Assembly: GCA_012719175.1 (NCBI GenBank)
Contig: JAAYAX010000014.1
Span: forward strand, 124,001-188,000
Source of the DNA: Methanomassiliicoccus sp.
Lineage (GTDB): Archaea; Thermoplasmatota; Thermoplasmata; Methanomassiliicoccales; Methanomassiliicoccaceae
Direction: 5' to 3'
DNA length: 64,000 nt
In this document: positions 17,330-24,759 of the stretch, piece by piece
Position numbering within the stretch: position 1 is the first letter of the stretch
How the letters are laid out: each line of letters starts with the position of its first letter
The notes under the pieces: model-generated
What the model was told of the DNA's origin: nothing
The model's input: only the letters and a program-made list of their open reading frames with translations
Database searches by the model: none
Made by a program: the position numbers and the translations under genes

Positions 17330-18940
17330 CTACTCCTGCACGCCGATTCGGCCGTTGGCCCCCATCTCATCCTTTATCCTATGCGCATCCCATGCCCAGC
17401 CTATTGCCAGGGCGGCGACGGATATGGGCAGGGCAATGACCAGGGGATCGATCACGGTCCACGGAGCCCCCAGTATCGCATCTTGCCCAAAGAGGAACTT
17501 GCTGATTCCTAGGGCCTGCGACTCCTTCAGGTGGACGAATGCCGTCCAAATGAACCAAGAAGCGGCGCCCAGCCCCATGGACAGCTTCGCTGCCAGGGCT
17601 GAGGGGTTCTTGCTGAACAGGCCATGGATGAAGGCGGGAAGGAATGCGCAAGCGCACAGACCCATGAACATAGCAGTAGCCCGGGCGATTATGCTTCCTG
17701 GCATTATGAAGGCCAGTCCCACGCTCAGCACGATCATGATGAGCGTTCCCCACTTGTTGGCCTTCAAAGACGGTGAAGGCAGCTCCGTTGCTTTGGTCCT
17801 CACACGCTTTATATGGGACCACAGGTCGAAGCCTGCGGTAGTCCCCATAGTGTGAAAGATGGCGCTCAAGGTGGACATGGCCGCTGCCAATAGCACCAGC
17901 ATGAATATTACTACGAACAGGTCAGGCATGGCGGAGCTGATGAACAGCGGCATGATGTTGTCCACATTGCCATTGGCGGCAGCTATGGAGATCTTACCAA
18001 GGCTCTCGAAGAAGTACACGTTCGTCAGCGGACCTACCGTGTAGACTATGCCCGTGGTGAGCAGGATGAAGAGACCCCCGATGGGGACCGCCCGGTTGAG
18101 GGCCTTGTTGTCCTTGGCGGTCATGAAGCGGACCACCAGCTGTGGCTGAGCCAGGACGCCTATCCCCACTCCCATGATGATGGTGGTCACCAGGACGTAC
18201 CATATCTCCGATCCGAAGGTAGGCATCGCCGTCCAGCTGAACATACCCTTGCTCGACAGGGCCGTTGGTATCTGCGGAGAAAGATCACTGAGCTTAGTGA
18301 AAGCAGTGGTGGGGTCCCCCAGCAGGGAGAACGTGAGAAAGAGAAGGACGACCATGCCCACGAGCATGATGATGCCCTGCATGGCATCGGTGTACATGAC
18401 CGCTATGAGGCCCCCTGCGATAACATATATGGCGGTTATCAACGTGAAGGCCAGCAGTGCGAGGTTGAAGTCCACCCCGAGAGTGGTCTCTACGAACCTG
18501 GAGCCCCCTATCAGAACGGCAGCCGCGTAGAGTGGCATCGATACTAGAATAACGATCGCAGCGGCGTACTGCATGAACGAGGATTTGAACCTCTTTCCCA
18601 TGAGATCGGGGAAAGTCACGGCCTTAAGCTTCTTTCCCAAGGTCCTCGTTCTCTTGCCGAAGAGGGCGAAGGCCAACAGCACCCCGACAGAGATATTGAG
18701 CATGGCCAACCAGATCAGGCCCATGCCGTACTGGGCAGAGATGCCTCCGAAACCTACTATCGCCGAAGTGGATATGAACGTGGCCCCATAGGACAATCCG
18801 ATGATCCAGGGGTGTATGTGCCGTCCGGCCAGCATGAAGTCTTCGGAGGCTCTTGTTTTCTTATATCCAAGGTAGCCAAGAACAAGGGTGATGGCAATAT
18901 AAATAATCGCGAATATCCAGAACGTGGTAGTATCTACCAT
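17330..18940 (-). CDS. Sodium:solute symporter (SSS family)
   Basis: This 536-residue transporter has about 13 membrane helices and the SSS pattern (MVDTTTFWIFAIIYIAITLV at the N-terminus, FISTSAIVGFGGISAQYGMG near 55-74, and VLAQPQLVVRFMTAKDNKAL near 260-280). It would import a small solute, such as an organic acid, amino acid or vitamin, with sodium; the substrate cannot be told. The gene for a 37-residue accessory membrane peptide ends one base upstream of its start codon. The stop is TAG. Confidence 0.92.
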   Translation of the reverse strand: MVDTTTFWIFAIIYIAITLVLGYLGYKKTRASEDFMLAGRHIHPWIIGLSYGATFISTSAIVGFGGISAQYGMGLIWLAMLNISVGVLLAFALFGKRTRTLGKKLKAVTFPDLMGKRFKSSFMQYAAAIVILVSMPLYAAAVLIGGSRFVETTLGVDFNLALLAFTLITAIYVIAGGLIAVMYTDAMQGIIMLVGMVVLLFLTFSLLGDPTTAFTKLSDLSPQIPTALSSKGMFSWTAMPTFGSEIWYVLVTTIIMGVGIGVLAQPQLVVRFMTAKDNKALNRAVPIGGLFILLTTGIVYTVGPLTNVYFFESLGKISIAAANGNVDNIMPLFISSAMPDLFVVIFMLVLLAAAMSTLSAIFHTMGTTAGFDLWSHIKRVRTKATELPSPSLKANKWGTLIMIVLSVGLAFIMPGSIIARATAMFMGLCACAFLPAFIHGLFSKNPSALAAKLSMGLGAASWFIWTAFVHLKESQALGISKFLFGQDAILGAPWTVIDPLVIALPISVAALAIGWAWDAHRIKDEMGANGRIGVQE

Positions 18941-18941
18941 T

Positions 18942-19055
18942 CTATCCCTCTTCTACCTCGTTCCTCTTCCACCAACCATAAAGAACACATGCTATAGTGA
19001 ATCCGATAGCCAATCCATACCCGGCCAATATCCAAGGGTCGTCAATGCCCCACAT
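18942..19055 (-). CDS. Symporter small accessory protein (37 residues)
   Basis: A 37-residue frame starts with ATG at 19055 behind a good GGGAGG ribosome site seven bases away. The peptide starts MWGIDDPWILAGYGLA, has one membrane helix (about residues 8-27), and ends WWKRNEVEEG. This is the form of the small accessory proteins annotated beside SSS symporters in archaea and bacteria. The start codon of the symporter gene follows its TAG stop by one base, so the two are translationally coupled. It probably sits in the membrane with the symporter; its exact role is not established. Confidence 0.87.
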   Translation of the reverse strand: MWGIDDPWILAGYGLAIGFTIACVLYGWWKRNEVEEG

Positions 19056-19127
19056 TGTTTTTTCCTCCCTCAATCACCAGCGGATATGGTCCATACTAAC
19101 ACCTACAGTTAGTCCCCCTTTCCTCCG

Positions 19128-19137
19128 GCTTAAATGA
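19128..19137 (-). promoter_or_regulatory. Candidate TATA box of the symporter operon
   Basis: CATTTAAGCC on the minus strand would start transcription near 19105, with a leader of about 50 bases. A second AT-rich element (ACTTAAAATAG, about 19151-19161) is an alternative. Confidence 0.4.
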
Positions 19138-19204
19138 ATTACAATACAACTATTTTAAGTGTGCCATGCTAGAACGGTGCATGCTAGCATTTCTCTCACT
19201 GGCA

Positions 19205-19639
19205 TCAAGTGAACTGGGACATCTCCAGCAAGCGCGTCCCTGAGGCCAGGAGCTTCTCTATGGTCACATCGATATCCTCCACACGGATGATCAGTACAGC
19301 GCACTTGCGGCCTGAGTAGGCGTAGGAGTACTCTATATTGATCCCTGCCTCGCCTAGGATGGTGATGGCATCGTACAGGCCTCCCGGCCGGTCCTCCATC
19401 TCCAACGCCAGGACATCGGTGTATCGGACAGTGTAACCCAGTCCATGCAGCTTGGAGAAGGCTTTCTCGGTCTGGTCCACCAGCATGCGAATGACACCGT
19501 AACCTGCGCCCTCGGCTATGGAGAACGCATAAATGTTGATGCCTTCCTCCTTGATCGCTTTGGCCACGGAGGCCAGGCGGCCAGGGCGATTCTCCGCGAA
19601 AATAGAGAGTTGTTTGATGTGGTACCTCTCGCTCATCAT
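19205..19639 (-). CDS. Tandem ACT-domain protein
   Basis: This 144-residue protein consists of two ACT domains, at about residues 8-75 (LSIFAENRPGRLASVAKAI) and 78-140 (LALEMEDRPGGLYDAITILG). ACT pairs usually bind amino acids and regulate a partner enzyme. The start overlaps the stop of the phenylacetate-CoA ligase gene, a pairing common in methanogens, where this protein is thought to sense an amino acid or aryl acid for the ligase (inference). No DNA-binding or catalytic part is present. Confidence 0.9.
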   Translation of the reverse strand: MMSERYHIKQLSIFAENRPGRLASVAKAIKEEGINIYAFSIAEGAGYGVIRMLVDQTEKAFSKLHGLGYTVRYTDVLALEMEDRPGGLYDAITILGEAGINIEYSYAYSGRKCAVLIIRVEDIDVTIEKLLASGTRLLEMSQFT

Positions 19640-20937
19640 ATCTCCCTCTTATCCACTACGAACTTGGACTTGCCCTCGTATCTAGGTAGGGTGCCCGGCT
19701 CCACCAATTCCACGGTAGCACCGACGTTCAAGCTGTTCTTGAGCCGATGGGCGATCCTCTCTCGGATCTCCATCAGCTTAACGATGTTGTCGGTGAAAGC
19801 CTCCTTCTTAATCTCTACCTTGACCAGCATGGTGTCCAGTGTTCCCTTGCGTTCCACAACGATCTGGAAGTGCTCACCTACCTCAGGGATGCTCATCAGG
19901 GTGTGCTGAACCTGTGAAGGGAACACGTTTATGCCGCGGACGATGAGCATATCATCGACCCTGCCAAATATGCGCTTAATACGTGGATGGGTGCGTCCGC
20001 AGGGGCAGGGCTCGGGATCGATCGATGTAATGTCGCCGATACGGAACCGGATGATGGGCAGGGCCTCCTTCTGTAGCATCGTGAGGACCATCTCGCCCTT
20101 CTCCCCGGGAGCCACATGTTCCCCGGTCTCGGGATCGATTACCTCGATATAGGTCATATCGCCCCAGATGTGGATGCCGTCCCGCTCTGAGCACTCAGAG
20201 AACATGGGGCCGGAAAGCTCCGAGGTACCGTAGCAATTGTAACCTTTTACGCCAAGCCAGTCCTCGATACGGTCCCGCATCTTGATGGACCAGGGCTCAG
20301 CTCCCAAGAGGCCGACCCTCAGATTGGTGTCGTTCTTGATCGATATGCCCATCTTCTCCGCCACCTCCCCCAAGTGAAGCATGTACGAAGGGGTGGCGGC
20401 CATGGCAGTCACCCCCAGGTCCTGAATGAGCTCTATCTGCCGTTCGGTATTTCCGGTTGAGGCCGGCACCACCGCCGCTCCGATCCGCTCTGCAGCATAG
20501 TGGAAGCCGATGCCCCCGGTGAACAGCCCGTAGGTGTTACTCACCTGAATGACGTCGTGAGGGCCTAGACCGATGGACGTAAGGGAACGTGCCAGAGAGT
20601 TGGTCCAGTTCTCGATGTCGTTCTTGGTATAGCCGACGATGGTCGGCTTCCCTGTCGTACCCGAGGAAACGTGGTATCTTACCACCTCCTTTCGGGGGAC
20701 CGCGAAACACTTATCGGGGTAGCCTTCGCGAAGGTCCTTCTTGCTCATGAACGGTAATTTGGTGACGTCCTTCATACTCCTGATGTCATCAGGATGGACG
20801 TTGGCCGCTCTCATCCTTGCGTGGTAGAATTCCGAGAAAGAGTAAAGTCTGTACACCAGGGTCTTCATCGAACGATACTGGAGCGCCTCCAGCTCCTCTT
20901 GTGGCATGTTCTCGATGCGGGGTTCCCAAACGACCAT
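19636..20937 (-). CDS. Phenylacetate-CoA ligase family enzyme
   Basis: This 433-residue AMP-forming ligase activates an aryl acid, such as phenylacetate or indoleacetate, to its CoA thioester. The adenylate loop is SSGTTGKPT near 91-99, followed by YGTSELSGP near 237-245. The zinc-like cluster CPCGRTHPRIKRIFGRVDD near 313-331 leads into the C-terminal domain. Its length matches PaaK. It is first in a two-gene operon with the ACT protein and is preceded by a leader of about 100 bases holding three hairpins. In methanogens such ligases are thought to help make aromatic amino acids from imported aryl acids. Confidence 0.93.
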   Translation of the reverse strand: MVVWEPRIENMPQEELEALQYRSMKTLVYRLYSFSEFYHARMRAANVHPDDIRSMKDVTKLPFMSKKDLREGYPDKCFAVPRKEVVRYHVSSGTTGKPTIVGYTKNDIENWTNSLARSLTSIGLGPHDVIQVSNTYGLFTGGIGFHYAAERIGAAVVPASTGNTERQIELIQDLGVTAMAATPSYMLHLGEVAEKMGISIKNDTNLRVGLLGAEPWSIKMRDRIEDWLGVKGYNCYGTSELSGPMFSECSERDGIHIWGDMTYIEVIDPETGEHVAPGEKGEMVLTMLQKEALPIIRFRIGDITSIDPEPCPCGRTHPRIKRIFGRVDDMLIVRGINVFPSQVQHTLMSIPEVGEHFQIVVERKGTLDTMLVKVEIKKEAFTDNIVKLMEIRERIAHRLKNSLNVGATVELVEPGTLPRYEGKSKFVVDKREI

Positions 20938-20952
20938 CGGTCCTCACCTTAC

Positions 20953-21034
20953 GGGCGGTCAACTTCTAGGATCGAGACCAGACCGCCCTGGAACAGCCCG
21001 TTCCTGATGCAATGGACCGGGAGTACATCCCGGT
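20953..21034 (-). promoter_or_regulatory. Structured 5' leader of the PaaK-ACT operon
   Basis: Three successive hairpins lie between the predicted transcription start (about 21040) and the start codon. The first is ACCGGGA/TCCCGGT with a 5-base loop (21016-21034). The second is GGAAC/GTTCC near 20990-21004. The third is GGGCGGTC/GACCGCCC with a 20-base loop (20953-20988). The ribosome site AAGGTGAGG follows immediately. This has the appearance of a cis-acting RNA; no known riboswitch was recognised. Confidence 0.55.
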
Positions 21035-21060
21035 GCGGAGTGAGCGGTGATAACATGTAG

Positions 21061-21070
21061 CATTTATATG
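21061..21070. promoter_or_regulatory. Shared divergent TATA element
   Basis: CATTTATATG reads as CATATAAATG on the other strand. It can serve the PaaK operon leftward (start near 21040) and the acidic-protein gene rightward (start near 21095). Confidence 0.5.
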
Positions 21071-21135
21071 TTTATTGAAAAGGAGGCCCCGTCTCAGCGG
21101 AACATTCATTGCCACGATGCGACTATCGAGAAGGC

Positions 21136-21447
21136 ATGGTTGACAAACTCGACTACCTCTACGCGATGCTTGATGATCTAGATGACGACCTTGGCGCCAT
21201 GCAGGAGGACCTGGAGATAGTGCTGGAGCTGCTCGACGAGGGCGAGGTGGAGAAGGCCCGGATCATGCTATCGGAGATGAACAATTTTCTAATCGACTTC
21301 CTGGAACCCATGGAGTGCGATGATGAGGAGTGCGAATGCCACACCATGGAGGACGAGGATGAGGAAGAGGAGGAGGAAGAGGAAGAGGAGAAGCCTGCTC
21401 CAAAGGCAAAGCCCAGTAAGAAGGGGAAGAAAGCAAAGAAGAAGTAG
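21136..21447 (+). CDS. Acidic protein with poly-glutamate and lysine-rich tail
   Basis: This 103-residue protein begins MVDKLDYLYAMLDDLDDDLG and forms a long amphipathic helix to about residue 57. It then has a cysteine cluster (CDDEECEC), an unbroken run of glutamates, and ends in a lysine/alanine/proline tail. I chose the ATG at 21136, behind a GAGAAGG site; a frame open nine codons earlier has no such signal. It is not recognised. The charge-block layout suggests a nucleic-acid or ribosome-associated protein, or a metal-binding one. It ends with TAG, then a hairpin and T-tract. Confidence 0.75.
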   Translation: MVDKLDYLYAMLDDLDDDLGAMQEDLEIVLELLDEGEVEKARIMLSEMNNFLIDFLEPMECDDEECECHTMEDEDEEEEEEEEEEKPAPKAKPSKKGKKAKKK

Positions 21448-21449
21448 TG

Positions 21450-21485
21450 CCCTTCATCCATTGAAGGCGCCCGATCCCTTTTTTT
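21450..21485 (+). terminator. Hairpin and T7 tract after the acidic protein
   Basis: CCTTC and GAAGG (about 21451-21467) flank a 7-base loop, and seven T residues follow at 21479-21485. Confidence 0.55.
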
Positions 21486-21570
21486 ACAGGGGCCGGTCAA
21501 GCAAGCCAGGATGCCATGTGGATAGGCATACGATCCTTTCTTTCATCTCTTCTTTAGGAAAGGAGATATA

Positions 21571-21600
21571 ATGGCCATTCCTTGTTGTTGTCGCTCATGA
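21571..21600 (+). CDS. Possible 9-codon leader peptide before the Trm112 gene
   Basis: An ATG at 21571 behind AGGAG (5-base spacing) opens MAIPCCCRS and stops at TGA, sharing ATGA with the Trm112 start. Three consecutive cysteine codons are unusual. The same bases (GATATAATGG) are also spaced like a TATA box for a leaderless Trm112 message, so this may not be translated. Confidence 0.3.
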   Translation: MAIPCCCRS

Positions 21601-21779
21601 GATCGACCCTTGTGGATATTCTCGCATGCCCTGTGTGCAAAAGCCACCCACTTGACCTGACTGTAGAAAAGAGGGATGATGAAGATGTGGTCGAAGGGTC
21701 GCTCAAATGCCCCCAGTGCAAGGCTGAATATCCCATTGTAGATGGGATACCTGACATGATACCTCCCAAGGACAGATGA
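21597..21779 (+). CDS. Trm112-like zinc-ribbon protein
   Basis: This 60-residue protein has the Trm112 pattern: MRSTLVDILACPVCKSHPL, with a second pair of cysteines in LKCPQCKAEYPIVDGIPDMI. The CPxC...CPxC pairs bind one zinc in many members. Archaeal Trm112 partners with and activates several SAM-dependent methyltransferases that act on tRNA and on translation factors. It is transcribed toward the convergent aminotransferase, with no partner methyltransferase next door. Confidence 0.9.
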   Translation: MRSTLVDILACPVCKSHPLDLTVEKRDDEDVVEGSLKCPQCKAEYPIVDGIPDMIPPKDR

Positions 21780-21822
21780 TGGGTCCAGGGCTCCTAACCG
21801 CAGCGCTCTCGAACGTATCCCG

Positions 21823-22977
21823 TCATAGCTTTGCGAGGGCCTCTTTTATCCTGGTCATGCCCTTCGTTATGTCCTCGCGAGAGCAGGCGTATGATATCCT
21901 GAAGTGTCCTTCCCCCGAGGGACCGAATGCAGCGCCGGGCGTGACCGCGACATGGGCCTTGTCCAGAAGATAGGCGGCCATATCTTCGGAGCTCATCTTG
22001 TGATCGTACGAGGGGAATAGATAGAAAGCTCCCTTCGGCTCGGGACAATGCAATGACGGTATGTCCCTGATCAGGGACATTATTAGGTCCTTACGAGCCC
22101 GGAACTCATCGACCATCATTTCCACTGAATCCTGAGGACCTTTAAGTGCCTCCACGCCCGCCTTCTGCACGAATGATGTAACGCAGGTGAGGGAGTGGGT
22201 CTGCAGAGTGTTCAATCCCTTTATATATTCCAGGGGAGCAATGGCCCAGCCTAGTCTCCAGCCAGTCATGGCATAGGTCTTGGACAGGCCGTTGACGGTG
22301 ATGGTCCTCTCGAACATGCCGTCGAGTGAGGCGATGGAGTGGTGCTTCTCTCCGAAGATTACCTTCCAATAGACCTCATCGCTCAGCACCCGCAGGTCGT
22401 GGTCCTTGGCCAGGTCAGCAATTCCCTTGATATCGTCGAACGTGAGCACGGAGCCGGTCGGGTTCGCCGGGGAGTTCAGGAGTACCATCTTAGTACGGGG
22501 ACCGATGCACTCGACCACCTTCTCCGGGGTCATTCGGTAATCGCTCTCCGCTTCCAGGGGCACATAGCGAGGTATCCCGCCTGCCAGACGGACGCATGCG
22601 TCATACGTCCCCCAAGTTGGGTCGGGCAATATGACCTCATCACCGTCATCGAGCATGGCGAGCATCGATAGGAATATCGCTTGCTTGGTGGGAGTGATTA
22701 TGACGTTGGCCTCGGTACAGGGTATGCCGTTCTCCTTACGCGTCCTCTCCGCCACGGCTTTTCGCAGCTCGGGGATGCCTGCCGATGGAGTGTAGTGTGT
22801 GAAGTGATCGTGGATGGAGCTGATGCACGCCTCGTTGATGTTCTCGGGAGTTGGGAAATCAGGTTCACCCATGGAGAAGGAGACCACGTCCGCGCCCTCC
22901 TGCTTAAGCCTGCTAACGATATTGGCGATCTTTACGGTACCGGATTCGGGCACGTTGCTGAGGCGCCTTGAAAGCAT
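21823..22977 (-). CDS. Class I/II PLP aminotransferase, aspartate-type
   Basis: This 384-residue fold-type I aminotransferase shows SMGEPDFPTP near 36-45, the NPTGS motif near 167-171, the PLP lysine in TVNGLSKTYAMTGWRLGW near 228-245, and a C-terminal arginine in HFRISYA for the alpha-carboxylate. Substrate is probably aspartate or another amino acid; the group is not separable by eye. A TATA box at 23001-23011 gives a leaderless start at 22977. Confidence 0.92.
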   Translation of the reverse strand: MLSRRLSNVPESGTVKIANIVSRLKQEGADVVSFSMGEPDFPTPENINEACISSIHDHFTHYTPSAGIPELRKAVAERTRKENGIPCTEANVIITPTKQAIFLSMLAMLDDGDEVILPDPTWGTYDACVRLAGGIPRYVPLEAESDYRMTPEKVVECIGPRTKMVLLNSPANPTGSVLTFDDIKGIADLAKDHDLRVLSDEVYWKVIFGEKHHSIASLDGMFERTITVNGLSKTYAMTGWRLGWAIAPLEYIKGLNTLQTHSLTCVTSFVQKAGVEALKGPQDSVEMMVDEFRARKDLIMSLIRDIPSLHCPEPKGAFYLFPSYDHKMSSEDMAAYLLDKAHVAVTPGAAFGPSGEGHFRISYACSREDITKGMTRIKEALAKL

Positions 22978-23000
22978 CGGAGCAGGGATATTGAGGTCTT

Positions 23001-23011
23001 CGATTTATACT
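23001..23011 (-). promoter_or_regulatory. TATA box of the aminotransferase
   Basis: AGTATAAATCG is centred about 29 bases before the ATG, consistent with a leaderless message. Confidence 0.6.
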
Positions 23012-23102
23012 TGGCGTCACGAGCGCATGGTCTCGCTTCGAAACGCAACGCATTCCGCAGTAGCTCCAGCGGAAGACGAGTATCGAACCTGGTCGGGAAA
23101 TT

Positions 23103-23112
23103 TTCATATATG
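23103..23112 (+). promoter_or_regulatory. TATA box of pdxS
   Basis: TTCATATATG lies 32-41 bases before the ATG at 23144 and predicts a leader of under 10 bases. Confidence 0.55.
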
Positions 23113-23143
23113 TGTCAGGATTAACGAATGTCGGTGAACAAAA

Positions 23144-24052
23144 ATGCCTTTCGAGTTGGATATGTCCAAGCTACGCTACGGAACCGACCTTGTTAAAAGA
23201 GGTTTTGCGAAGATGCAACAGGGAGGGGTGGTCATGGACGTCACCAACGCTGAGCAGGCCCTGATAGCGGAAGAGGCGGGTGCGGTCGCGGTCATGGCCC
23301 TGGAACGGGTTCCGGCAGACATTAGGGCCCAGGGCGGGGTTGCGAGGATGTCGGACCCTGCGATGATCGAGAAGATAATCGATTCGGTCACCATCCCGGT
23401 CATGGCCAAGTGCAGGATCGGTCATTTCGTGGAGGCCCAGGTCCTAGAGTCCTTGGGCGTGGACATGATTGATGAGTCCGAGGTGCTTACACCTGCCGAT
23501 CCCTTTTACCATGTGACCAAGAAGAGCTTTACAGTGCCCTTCGTGTGCGGCGCACGAGACCTAGGGGAGGCCTTGAGGCGCATTGACGAAGGGGCGGCCA
23601 TGATCAGGACCAAAGGCGAAGCGGGCACCGGTAATGTCATAGAGGCGGTCCGCCACCAGAGAGCCATCATGGGAAAGGTCAGGGAGCTTAAGGGTAAGGA
23701 GGAATCGGAGCTTCGGACCGTAGCCCGGGAGATCCAGGCACCATTCTACCTCGTGGAGGAGGTGGCCAAGCTGCAACGTCTGCCTGTCATTAATTTCGCC
23801 GCCGGAGGGATCGCGACCCCCGCAGACGCAGCCTTGATGATGCAGCTGGGATCGGACGGCGTTTTCGTCGGCTCAGGCATCTTCAAGTCCGATGATCCCG
23901 CGAGACGGGCCAAGGCCATTGTGGAAGCGGTCACCCACTTCGACGATCCTGCCGTTATCGCCAACGTATCCAAGGAACTGGGCGGGGCCATGAAGGGCGT
24001 GGAGATCTCCACCATCCCTGCGGACCAAAGGCTGCAGGAACGCGGCTGGTGA
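23144..24052 (+). CDS. pdxS: Pyridoxal 5'-phosphate synthase, PdxS (lyase) subunit
   Basis: This 302-residue TIM-barrel subunit makes PLP from ribose 5-phosphate, glyceraldehyde 3-phosphate and ammonia from PdxT. The two catalytic lysines are K89 in [14 protein letters not shown] and K157 in [12 protein letters not shown]. The phosphate-binding [19 protein letters not shown] lies near the C-terminus. Its length is typical. No pdxT lies in the window, so the glutaminase must be elsewhere. The transcript ends in a hairpin with a TTCG loop. Confidence 0.97.
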   Translation: MPFELDMSKLRYGTDLVKRGFAKMQQGGVVMDVTNAEQALIAEEAGAVAVMALERVPADIRAQGGVARMSDPAMIEKIIDSVTIPVMAKCRIGHFVEAQVLESLGVDMIDESEVLTPADPFYHVTKKSFTVPFVCGARDLGEALRRIDEGAAMIRTKGEAGTGNVIEAVRHQRAIMGKVRELKGKEESELRTVAREIQAPFYLVEEVAKLQRLPVINFAAGGIATPADAALMMQLGSDGVFVGSGIFKSDDPARRAKAIVEAVTHFDDPAVIANVSKELGGAMKGVEISTIPADQRLQERGW

Positions 24053-24070
24053 TCCGTTGCTATTCGTTCA

Positions 24071-24090
24071 AAGAGGGCTTCGGCCCTTTT
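24071..24090 (+). terminator. TTCG-loop hairpin terminator of pdxS
   Basis: AAGAGGGC, loop TTCG, GCCCTTTT form an 8-bp stem with one G-T pair that ends in a T-run, 18 bases after the pdxS stop. Confidence 0.65.
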
Positions 24091-24102
24091 CAAATCCTTT
24101 CT

Positions 24103-24759
24103 TTACTTCTTCTCCGTGGGCACCTTCGGCGTCGATTGGAGTATCTCCGAAATGACCTCTGGGGCCCTCATGAGCCTTGGTCCCAAGGATATGCTCATCT
24201 CGGCCACCTTTACCACAGGGCTTTTAAAATCCCCTTCCGGGAACGCTCCCACGATGGCAAGGACCGTTCCTGAGGATCGGGACTCGAACAATCCTTTGAG
24301 CGGCCGTTCCTCCCCCTGAGGGTGCATGGCGATGACCAGATCCGCCCCCAGTTCGTTGACCAGTTCCTTTATGGTCTTGTTCGACAGGCCGTATCCAGGG
24401 ACCGTCCCGCCTTTCAGCAAGGCCCCCATGTCGTTAAGGAACTTGATGTAATTAGGGGAAATTTCAGTTCCTGGCTCTATGGTGATGACCTTGTCCTCAC
24501 GAGTATGAACGTAGACCCTGAGAATGTTCTTCCTATTAGGTATGGAATTCTGACATAGAGACAGACAATTATGCACGATGTCCCCACGTCCCCTCCTAGT
24601 GTATTCGGGTAACTTTTTTATCAGGTCATGGTGGAAATATGCATCTAGAACGGGAATCGAGTGCATGGACTGCACGGCCTCTAGCTCTTCGTCCTTTATC
24701 TCCTCAACGGTAGGAACAAGCTCGATCTCAGCTTCAGCTAGAACGATTATTAGCTTCAC
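24103..24759 (-). CDS. nep1: Nep1/Emg1 16S rRNA pseudouridine N1-methyltransferase
   Basis: This 218-residue SPOUT-class enzyme starts KLIIVLAEAEIELVP and has RRGRGDIVHNCLSLCQNS near 56-73, with RVYVHTREDKVITI following. The C-terminal GAFPEGDF is part of the trefoil knot that binds SAM. Nep1 methylates a pseudouridine in helix 35 of 16S rRNA and helps assemble the small ribosomal subunit. The GTG start overlaps the purP stop, so it is co-translated with purP. Confidence 0.93.
   Translation of the reverse strand: MKLIIVLAEAEIELVPTVEEIKDEELEAVQSMHSIPVLDAYFHHDLIKKLPEYTRRGRGDIVHNCLSLCQNSIPNRKNILRVYVHTREDKVITIEPGTEISPNYIKFLNDMGALLKGGTVPGYGLSNKTIKELVNELGADLVIAMHPQGEERPLKGLFESRSSGTVLAIVGAFPEGDFKSPVVKVAEMSISLGPRLMRAPEVISEILQSTPKVPTEKK

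Noticed and set aside
17330-17332. Pyrrolysine read-through at the TAG ends of the symporter and other genes
   Set aside because: The proteins are complete at the TAG, about eleven genes here end this way, and the following codons show no homology.
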